Of a stretch of DNA of 11,802 nucleotides, positions 6,396-11,802 are shown in pieces. Positions within the stretch are counted from its first letter, which is position 1. Each line of letters begins with the position of its first letter. Origin of the DNA: Bacteroidales bacterium UBA5621 (GTDB lineage: Bacteria > Bacteroidota > Bacteroidia > Bacteroidales > VadinHA17); the NCBI GenBank assembly GCA_002424525.1, contig DIKJ01000036.1:255-12056 (forward strand), in the 5' to 3' direction. The notes below the pieces were generated by a model that ran no database searches, was not told where the DNA came from, and saw nothing but the letters and a program-made list of their open reading frames with translations. Both the position numbers and the translations under genes were made by a program.

Positions 6396-9300
6396 ATGAA
6401 AAGACTTTTTACACTAATGTTTATTGTTGCATTTACATTGACGTTATCTGCACAGGCACCGCAGAAGATGAGCTACCAGGCGGTTATCCGCAATAACTCA
6501 GGCGCGCTTGTGACAAACCAGGCCGTAGGCATGAAAATAAGCATCCTGCAGGGATCGGCCACAGGAACGGTTGTTTATTCCGAGACCTACAGCCCCAACC
6601 CTCAGACCAATGCCAACGGGCTTGTAACGGTTGAGATAGGTGGGGGTACTCCCTCGGCCGGGATCTTTTCCGGGATCAACTGGGGAGCGGGAACCTATTA
6701 TCTGAAGACAGAGACTGATCCTTCAGGCGGGACAAGCTACACAATAACAGGCACCAGCCAGTTGCTGAGCGTTCCCTATGCAATGCATGCGAAGACTGTG
6801 GAGAGTCTTGCTGCCGAGACCGACCCGCTGTTTTCTGCCAGTCCGGCACAGGGAATAACAGTCGGTAATATAACTAACTGGAGCACTGCTTACGGCTGGG
6901 GTAACCATTCGGGATTGTACCGTCCGGTGAGCTGGACCCCATCATGGGCAGATGTGACAGGAAAACCGACGTTTGCGACGGTTGCCACCAGCGGAAGTTA
7001 CAATGATCTGACAAACAGGCCTGCATTATTCAGCGGAGCCTGGGCCGATATAACAGGTAAACCCACCACCCTTGCCGGATACGGCATAACAGATGCCGAT
7101 AACAGCAACACGAACGAGATACAGACCCTGAGTCTGAGCGGGACACTGCTCTCACTGAGCCTGGGAGGCGGAACGGTTACTCTTCCTTCTTCTGGTGGAG
7201 GCGATAACTGGGGAACCCAAACTGTCGTATCAAATAACACCCTCACAGGTACAGGAACTACAGCCAGCCCTCTGGCGGTTGCGAACAGTATCATTACTCC
7301 GTTATGGTCAAATATACAGAGCGTTCCTTCAGGTTTTGCAGACGGGATTGACAATGTTGATGACGCGGATAACAGTATAACGAACGAGATACAAACCTTG
7401 AGTCTGAGCGGGACACAGCTCTCCCTGAGTCTGGGAGGCGGAACGGTTACCCTTCCTTCATCGGGAGGAGGCGATAACTGGGGAACACAGGTAGTTGTAA
7501 CTGATGCCACACTGGCAGGAAACGGTACCACGGCAACACCCTTGAGGATTGCCGACAATGGTGTTACTTCAGCCAAGATAGCCGACGATGCTGTGGCTAC
7601 AGCGGACCTGGCCAACAATAGTGTAACCTCAGCGAAAATTCTTGACGGTACAATAGCGACGAGTGATTTGGCAGACAACAGTGTAACCTCTGCGAAAATT
7701 CTTGACGGTACCATTTCAGCCAGTGATCTGGCAGATAATGCAGTGACAAACTCTAAGATAATTAATACAGCTGTCAGCACTGATAAATTGGCCAACTCAG
7801 CTGTCACAGCGCCAAAGCTGGCTTCCATGGGTGCAACAACCGGGCAGGTCTTGAAATGGAGTGGTACTGCCTGGACTCCGGGAGCAGATCAGGGCGGACC
7901 TTTTACTTCATCAGGAGGCCTAACCAGTAATTTACCTATAACAGATAATTTTCTTTTCGGTTCATCTTCGATAAATAATATCGCAGGAACTGAAGATGAT
8001 GCCCGTATGTTTTTCCTTAAGAGCAAAGCAGCATTCAGAGCTGGAGGTGTATATGATACACGATGGGATATCGACAGTGTTGGTTATGCATCAGTAGCTT
8101 TGGGTAGCAACACAAAAGCAAGTAAAAGCAATACTGTTGCCCTGGGTGCCAGTGCTGTCGCATCGGGAAATTATGCCATAGCCATCGGGGTTCGGTCAAC
8201 TGCTGCAGGAGTTAATTCCACCGCTATGGGAAGCAACACATATGCCAAGGGAGATTATTCTTTTACAGCAGGTGATGGTACTTCTACCTCTGCTTACTGT
8301 TCTTTCGCGTTGGGGAGAAATAATGTGGGATCCGGAACTCCGAATGCCTGGATTGAAACAGAACCATTATTTGAAATAGGTATTGGTATCAGCTCTGCCT
8401 CTCAGTGGCGTAAGAATGCTGTCACAGTTTTAAAAAACGGGAATGTAGGAATTGGTCCTGTTAATCCCACAGCAAAACTTGAGGTAGATGGTCAGATAAA
8501 AATTACAGGTGGAAGTCCGGGAGGAGGGAAAGTCCTGACGTCCGATGCAAACGGATTAGCATCCTGGCAAAGCCCACCCGGGGGATTTTCACTCCCTTAT
8601 TCAGGAGATTGCAGTTCGAGCAGTGCAGCTATTTCAATTAACCAGTCAGGAACCGGACAGGCAATTTATGTTTACAACCCGGCAGAGACCGGTGAGGTTA
8701 CCTCAATTTCAGCACATAACAATTCTTCGTCCGGCACGGGAATAGCTGCAGCTATGCATGCAGCATCAGGCACCGCCACAGGAATTCTGGGATTTACATC
8801 GAGTTCTTCAGGAAGAGGGGTTAGAGGTCTTGCCTATGCCGGCACAGGTATAAACTATGGAGTAATAGGGGAATCACAATCAGTTGAAGGAGTTGGAGTA
8901 TGGGGAAATAATTCTTCTACGACCGGGATTACTTATGGTATTCAGGGTTCAGTATCTTCCTCTTCAGGATATTCAGGTTATTTTTTGGGAGGAAGATTTT
9001 GTGTTATGGGTAATGTTGGAATAGGATCATCTTCACCTTCACAAAAACTCCATATCAAGGGAAGCGCCGCCGGTAATGCCGTTTTGTTTATTGAACCCAA
9101 TAAATGGACTTCAGCGGGCGATTATGGTGAGTTAAGATTTGGCGACGCTAATCATTATATCAGAGGAGAGCATACTAAAGGAATGACTTTCAATGATGCT
9201 GACAAGTTTTCCTTTTTAGGTGGCAATGTCGGAATCGGCCATGACAATCCAGCAGCAAAGCTTGATGTGGTGGGTGACAGGATTCGTCTCTCCGATGCCA

Positions 9301-9839
9301 CGGGCGACTGGATTGCCCTTAGAACAGATGGTGCCAGTAACGATTATCTTGATTTGTCTTACGGAGGCGGAAGCCTGGTTATTCAAAGTTCAACTGCAAG
9401 CGAAAATATTATTCTCAACCCCTCCCATAACAGGGTAGGTATCCGCACCTGGACCCCGCAGTATGAACTGGATGTAAATGGAAGCATTCGTGCCATCGGA
9501 AGCGTTTACTATGGCGGAACAACCAGCACTGCAGGGACGGCTTATATTAAACCCGATTATGTATTTGAAGAAACCTACCGTCAGATGAGTACAGAGGAGG
9601 TAGATCAATATCTGCAGAAAGAAAAACATCTGCCCTGGATAACCTCGGCCGAGAAAGAAACAGAAGAGAACGGTGATGTTGTTGATATGACCCGTATGGC
9701 ATTTGAGACTGTTGAAACCGTTGAAAACCTTCAGCTTCAGCTCATAGATATGGATAAGCAAATTAAAGCCCTGAACAGGGTGATCATCTTGCTGCAGACA
9801 CAAATTGAGTCACTAAGTGAACAGCTAAAACAGCTCTGA
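6396..9839 (+). CDS. Large exported fibre protein with YadA-like head and coiled-coil tail
   Basis: The 1147-aa protein is the paralogue of the fibre at 2981-5434. They share the signal peptide (cleavage near LSA|Q, 19-20), the N-terminal domain and the stalk. It adds a 90-residue internal duplication (about 235-324 and onward) and has nine rather than six 10-residue stalk repeats (388-477). After that it differs: a YadA-head-like region (about 563-645, with VALG, AIAIG and AMG steps and a GDYSFTAG unit), then GNVGIG-type modules near 682, 872, 944 and 1012. Three 26-residue repeats lie between (780-857). The C-terminus (1052-1147) is not S74: it has KPDYVFEETY, EVDQYLQKEKHLPWITSAEKE and a coiled coil to the end, a tail I recognise from other Bacteroidota surface proteins. 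It is probably a trimeric surface fibre, translated with the gene 5 nt upstream. An orphan S74 3' end directly behind it suggests that its own C-terminus was exchanged. Confidence 0.88.
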   Translation: MKRLFTLMFIVAFTLTLSAQAPQKMSYQAVIRNNSGALVTNQAVGMKISILQGSATGTVVYSETYSPNPQTNANGLVTVEIGGGTPSAGIFSGINWGAGTYYLKTETDPSGGTSYTITGTSQLLSVPYAMHAKTVESLAAETDPLFSASPAQGITVGNITNWSTAYGWGNHSGLYRPVSWTPSWADVTGKPTFATVATSGSYNDLTNRPALFSGAWADITGKPTTLAGYGITDADNSNTNEIQTLSLSGTLLSLSLGGGTVTLPSSGGGDNWGTQTVVSNNTLTGTGTTASPLAVANSIITPLWSNIQSVPSGFADGIDNVDDADNSITNEIQTLSLSGTQLSLSLGGGTVTLPSSGGGDNWGTQVVVTDATLAGNGTTATPLRIADNGVTSAKIADDAVATADLANNSVTSAKILDGTIATSDLADNSVTSAKILDGTISASDLADNAVTNSKIINTAVSTDKLANSAVTAPKLASMGATTGQVLKWSGTAWTPGADQGGPFTSSGGLTSNLPITDNFLFGSSSINNIAGTEDDARMFFLKSKAAFRAGGVYDTRWDIDSVGYASVALGSNTKASKSNTVALGASAVASGNYAIAIGVRSTAAGVNSTAMGSNTYAKGDYSFTAGDGTSTSAYCSFALGRNNVGSGTPNAWIETEPLFEIGIGISSASQWRKNAVTVLKNGNVGIGPVNPTAKLEVDGQIKITGGSPGGGKVLTSDANGLASWQSPPGGFSLPYSGDCSSSSAAISINQSGTGQAIYVYNPAETGEVTSISAHNNSSSGTGIAAAMHAASGTATGILGFTSSSSGRGVRGLAYAGTGINYGVIGESQSVEGVGVWGNNSSTTGITYGIQGSVSSSSGYSGYFLGGRFCVMGNVGIGSSSPSQKLHIKGSAAGNAVLFIEPNKWTSAGDYGELRFGDANHYIRGEHTKGMTFNDADKFSFLGGNVGIGHDNPAAKLDVVGDRIRLSDATGDWIALRTDGASNDYLDLSYGGGSLVIQSSTASENIILNPSHNRVGIRTWTPQYELDVNGSIRAIGSVYYGGTTSTAGTAYIKPDYVFEETYRQMSTEEVDQYLQKEKHLPWITSAEKETEENGDVVDMTRMAFETVETVENLQLQLIDMDKQIKALNRVIILLQTQIESLSEQLKQL
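7098..7490 (+). repeat. Internal module duplication in fibre 2 (270-bp period)
   Basis: The 123-bp block at 7098-7220 recurs at 7368-7490, exactly 270 bp (90 codons) later. Both encode NEIQTLSLSG, LSLSLGGGTVTLPSSGGG and DNWGTQ. Fibre 1 has a single copy at 3683-3805. The spacer after the first copy resembles the segment following the second (TLTGTGTTASPL versus TLAGNGTTATPL), so a whole 90-residue module was probably duplicated. Confidence 0.85.
7557..7826 (+). repeat. Nine 30-bp stalk repeats in fibre 2
   Basis: Residues 388-477 are nine tandem 10-residue units. Units three and five are identical (NSVTSAKILD), and units four and six nearly so (GTIATSDLAD, GTISASDLAD), pointing to recent 60-bp duplication. 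A degenerate MGATTG unit closes the stalk, as in fibre 1. Confidence 0.8.
8733..8966 (+). repeat. Three 78-bp (26-residue) repeats in fibre 2
   Basis: Residues 780-857 form three 26-residue units starting GTGIAA, GRGVRG and GVGVWG, leading into GYSGYF. The unit length is the same as in fibre 1 (four units), but the sequences have diverged much more than the N-terminal parts of the two genes. Confidence 0.75.
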
Positions 9840-9868
9840 TCAACACCCTTTAAGAGCTGGAGGTATAA

Positions 9869-9993
9869 AACGACCGGCAGAGATCGGAGAATGAACAGAT
9901 CAATTCACGAATCGCGAGGCTCGAAGAGATTCTTTCAGACATTACTTTTATTAGCCGCTGAAGCGGCTGAATATTAATAACCCCCAGTGAATC
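9869..9993 (+). pseudogene. Orphan 3' end of an S74-type fibre gene
   Basis: These 125 bp match 5342-5466, the end of fibre 1 plus 32 bp beyond its stop, with 6 differences. The 93 bp of coding sequence read in frame as 30 codons, NDRQRSENEQINSRIARLEE and on to ISR, then TGA. Nothing upstream supplies a start: homology begins abruptly at 9869, only 29 bp after the stop of fibre 2. The downstream stem ACCCCC (9980-9985) with GGGGGT (9995-10000) could be a weak terminator, but no T-run follows. The fragment is best explained as the displaced tail of a fibre gene whose C-terminal module was replaced, or as the scar of a deleted third fibre gene. Confidence 0.82.
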
Positions 9994-10129
9994 AGGGGGT
10001 AGGGGGCCGGAGCCAGCCGAGATGATCAGCGGCCTCCGCAAAATGAATATCTCCTGGAGATAACAGGATCAGATTCTGTAATTCTCTACAAAATATGCCA
10101 GATAATCGGGTATTCTTGTTCCAAGATAA
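9994..10129. other. Short-repeat debris between gene remnants
   Basis: No gene is visible here. The string AGGGGGTAGGGG near 9994-10006 also occurs at 5654-5665 behind fibre 1, so this stretch may join the two ends of that intercassette region after a deletion. A compact inverted repeat, TATCTCC and GGAGATA with a 1-nt centre, lies at about 10048-10062. Confidence 0.35.
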
Positions 10130-10140
10130 TATGGCATATT
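10092..10140. repeat. 9-bp inverted repeat with 31-nt spacer
   Basis: AATATGCCA (10092-10100) is the reverse complement of TGGCATATT (10132-10140). GATAAT occurs directly inside each arm region (10101 and 10125). It overlaps the start of the YadA-head remnant. It could be a stem, a regulator site or the edge of a lost element; nothing decides between these. Confidence 0.4.
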
Positions 10141-10297
10141 CATTAGCAGATGTGGAGAACTTAATACTGCTTCGGGTTCTTACACCTTTGCAGCCGGTTC
10201 TCTGGCTTGTGCTACCCATGGTTGTTCTTACGTTTGGTCCAGCGGAGCGCAGACCGACTTTGGGGGCTGGAAGAAACATTTGAAAAAGGGTCAGTAA
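10130..10297 (+). pseudogene. Remnant of a YadA-head-like fibre gene
   Basis: The frame between the stop at 10127 and the stop at 10295 has no credible start but reads GELNTASGSYTFAAGS, then ATHGCSYVWS, TDFGGWKK and HLKKGQ-stop. ASG-x-Y-S/T-F-AAG followed by A-x-H-x-x-S-F/Y-VW is the repeat style of YadA-like heads in Bacteroidota fibre proteins, and fibre 2 has a comparable unit, KGDYSFTAG. It is most likely a fragment of another fibre gene in the same orientation. The family assignment rests on about 30 residues. Confidence 0.55.
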
Positions 10298-10337
10298 AGT
10301 AATTCTTTTTAGAAAATCTGATAAGGAAATAATAAGT

Positions 10338-10598
10338 TCAATTCAGGTTAACCCAGAAGGCTATGTCAAAACGGGTAACATACTGTGCCAGATCATCATA
10401 ATACATCCTGGCATATCCGATTAAATTACCTGCACTGACTTTCTTGCCCGGAAGAATGTCTTCCAGCATTGTTTTGCCCTCATTGTCAGTTATTTTAAAT
10501 GGCCCCGAAAAATCTTAGTCCTTTCGTTCACAGCTGAACAAAAGAGAAAAAAATACCAGGTTAATAATAAAAAGCTTAAAATATCCGATAAATCTCAT
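10338..10598 (-). pseudogene. Disrupted lipoprotein gene: nonsense codon plus internal deletion
   Basis: From ATG at 10598 the minus strand reads a lipoprotein signal, MRFIGYFKLF then IINLVFFSLLFSC, with a lipobox Cys at 23 (LFS|C). ERKD follows, then an in-frame TAA at codon 28 (10515-10517). Without that stop the frame continues DFSGPFKITDNEGKTMLEDI through ARMYYDDLAQYVTRFD to FWVNLN and TGA at 10338. Compared with the copy at 11525-11802, it lacks 189 bp (63 codons) precisely between two TTAACCCAG repeats (present once here, at 10348-10356), so the frame is kept. The ancestor would have been about 149 aa. About 97% identity over the shared 70 bp inward of the deletion shows the copies are recent. 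I do not recognise the family. Confidence 0.75.
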
Positions 10599-10767
10599 GA
10601 CTCGCTGACAGATTTACTGCCTTATCCGCTTCTGTTAAAATAAAATATATTACCTGATTAATATTAACCATTTTACTTTTTTAGTTAAATTAGAAGAAAT
10701 TAACTATCCGGAATACCTCACGGATCCGGAAACATTTTCAAAGTTAAAACCATTTTGTTCTATCGCT

Positions 10768-11481
10768 ATGAAAAAGAACCCTTTAACTGTAATTCGCCTG
10801 TTCATTACGGGAGTTTTACTCCTCTTGTTAATTGCAGGCTGCAAAAAGAAAGAAGACTCTATTACCGTTACTGATATTGACGGTAACGTTTATAAGTCAG
10901 TAAAAATAGGCAATCAGGTCTGGTTTAAGGAAAATCTGAAAACAACAAGGTTTAATGACGGAGCTGACATACCCGAAGTAACTGATTATGATGAATGGCT
11001 TAATCTTACTGCACCCGGTTTCTGCTGGTATGAAAACAACGAATCCTTGTATAAAGATCCTTATGGAGCATTATATAACTGGTATGCAGTTGAAACAGGA
11101 AAACTCTGTCCTCTGGGGTGGCATGTTCCCTCGGATGACGAATGGCAGCAGCTGGTTATGTTCCTTGATCCGGATGCAGCACCCGGATTTGGAGAGAGTA
11201 TTTATGCCGGGGCAAAACTAAAGGAAAAGGGAACAAGCCACTGGCCAGCTCCAAATGAGGGCGCAACGAATGAAACGGGATTCACAGCATTACCCGGAGG
11301 AATCAGATTGCATTACAATGATCTTAATTACTGTGATAAAGAGTTTGGATTCTGGTGGTCTTCAACTGAATTTTCAGATCCTTGGAGCTGGAATGTTGAC
11401 ATGGGGTATAATTATTCCAGCTTATACAGATACAAGTCTTATAAAACCAACGGTGAGTCAGTCCGCTGCATCAAGGACTAG
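10768..11481 (+). CDS. FISUMP-domain lipoprotein
   Basis: The 237-aa protein has a lipoprotein signal peptide with lipobox LIAG|C (Cys25), followed by KKKED. The rest matches the Fibrobacter succinogenes major paralogous (FISUMP) domain along its length: VTDIDGNVYKSVKIGNQVWF (33-52), KENLKTTRFNDG, YGALYNWYAV, LCPLGWHVPSDDEW, GFTALPGGIR, FWWSSTE and the terminal SVRCIKD. The family is common on Bacteroidota and Fibrobacter cell surfaces, often in many paralogues, and its biochemical role is not established. The gene appears intact. It is divergent from the disrupted lipoprotein gene (169 bp between the two starts, AT-rich, no clear TAnnTTTG promoter pair seen) and convergent with a relative of that gene, whose stop lies 43 bp beyond its own. 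Confidence 0.92.
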   Translation: MKKNPLTVIRLFITGVLLLLLIAGCKKKEDSITVTDIDGNVYKSVKIGNQVWFKENLKTTRFNDGADIPEVTDYDEWLNLTAPGFCWYENNESLYKDPYGALYNWYAVETGKLCPLGWHVPSDDEWQQLVMFLDPDAAPGFGESIYAGAKLKEKGTSHWPAPNEGATNETGFTALPGGIRLHYNDLNYCDKEFGFWWSSTEFSDPWSWNVDMGYNYSSLYRYKSYKTNGESVRCIKD

Positions 11482-11524
11482 GTGCGTCCAGATAAACTTA
11501 AGCTGATCCCATAAAATAATAAGT

Positions 11525-11802
11525 TCAATTCAGGTTAACCCAGTTTTCAATTTTTCCGGCAGTAAGGAATGTTTCTCCGTTGCATTGCAGAGGATCTGCA
11601 TCGCGGACTTCCCTGGTGATTATGAAATCCTGCCTGGAAGTCACACCCCTCGATACATAGTCACTGAAAAGTTCATCCTTCAATGTTTCAAACCAGGAAA
11701 TAAGCCTCATCCCCGACGGGGTATTAACCCAGACGGCTATGTCAAAACTGGTAACATACTGTGCCAGATCATCATAATACATCCTGGCATATCCGATTAA
11801 AT
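11525..11802 (-). CDS. Partial small protein, undeleted relative of the 10338-10598 pseudogene
   Basis: The minus strand is open from the right edge to TGA at 11525, giving 92 codons. They begin LIGYARMYYDDLAQYVTSFD, continue through DIAVWVNTPSGMRLISWFET, DELFSDYVSRG and DFIITREVRDADPLQCNGE, and end GKIENWVNLN. The frame passes through the ATG at 11782 without interruption and matches the pseudogene's residues upstream of that ATG, so 11782 is not the real start. By comparison with the pseudogene, the missing N-terminus should hold a lipoprotein signal and about 57 residues in all. WVN occurs twice, and its DNA gives the TTAACCCAG repeats at 11535-11543 and 11724-11732. I do not recognise the family; cell-surface lipoprotein is inferred from the relative. 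Confidence 0.7.
   Translation of the reverse strand, partial: LIGYARMYYDDLAQYVTSFDIAVWVNTPSGMRLISWFETLKDELFSDYVSRGVTSRQDFIITREVRDADPLQCNGETFLTAGKIENWVNLN

Noticed and set aside
6998..7828. A 276-codon open frame on the minus strand inside fibre 2
   Set aside because: It mirrors the repetitive sense codons, and a shorter equivalent exists opposite fibre 1 (3583-4116). Its low-complexity Ala/Val/Ser/Pro sequence, lack of a leader and position within a well-supported gene mark it as a by-product.
2981..9839. Prophage tail-fibre region
   Set aside because: The S74 and stalk modules are phage-like, but both proteins have Sec signal peptides and a T9SS-CTD neighbour, and no other phage gene is present in the window.
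9992..10279. A 95-codon minus-strand frame opposite the gene debris
   Set aside because: The opposite strand carries the orphan S74 end and a YadA-head-like fragment that explain the coding look of this stretch; the minus-strand product has no recognisable features.
11525..11782. ATG at 11782 as the start of the right-edge gene
   Set aside because: The frame stays open to the window edge and matches the pseudogene's residues upstream of this codon, so the true start lies outside the window.

Overview
The window looks like chromosome from a member of the Bacteroidota, probably an uncultured Bacteroidales-like lineage. Evidence: an ECF sigma factor followed by a small anti-sigma-like partner, a type IX secretion (T9SS) C-terminal sorting domain, FISUMP-type and other short lipoproteins, and large exported fibre proteins with the N-terminal domain typical of this phylum. 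Shine-Dalgarno sequences are weak throughout. No rRNA, tRNA, CRISPR array or recognisable transposase was found. The taxonomic call is inference.

Left part, minus strand (1-2548): a partial anti-sigma-like gene (1-317) sits 2 nt downstream of an ECF sigma-70 gene (320-805). A good match to an ECF-type promoter lies just upstream of the sigma gene, suggesting autoregulation. Two 20-bp perfect palindromes that differ by one compensated base pair separate it from a 537-aa gene (935-2548). That gene joins four helical repeats to a GH16-like jelly roll in which both catalytic glutamates appear to be replaced.

Centre, plus strand (2771-9993): two related cassettes stand in tandem. Cassette 2 has a conserved upstream element (5694-5740), a short T9SS-CTD protein (5902-6390) and, 5 nt later, a 1147-aa fibre protein (6396-9839). 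Cassette 1 has the same upstream element (2771-2817), only the last nine codons of a T9SS-CTD-like gene (2949-2975) and an 817-aa fibre protein (2981-5434). The two fibres share signal peptide, N-terminal domain and stalk, about 91 to 98% identical in DNA where counted by eye, then diverge. The first ends in an autoproteolytic S74 chaperone domain; the second has a YadA-like head and an unrelated coiled-coil tail. Directly behind the second lies an orphan, in-frame copy of the first gene's S74 3' end. The arrangement suggests exported trimeric fibres whose distal modules have been swapped by recombination.

Right part (about 9994-11802): gene debris followed by small lipoproteins. It holds a YadA-head remnant (10130-10297) and a minus-strand lipoprotein pseudogene (10338-10598) with a nonsense codon and a 63-codon in-frame deletion between 9-bp direct repeats. 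A FISUMP lipoprotein (10768-11481) follows, and then an undeleted relative of the pseudogene runs off the right edge (11525-11802). The FISUMP gene is therefore bracketed by direct repeats. The region looks like a recombination-prone surface-protein locus rather than an island carried by an identifiable mobile element.
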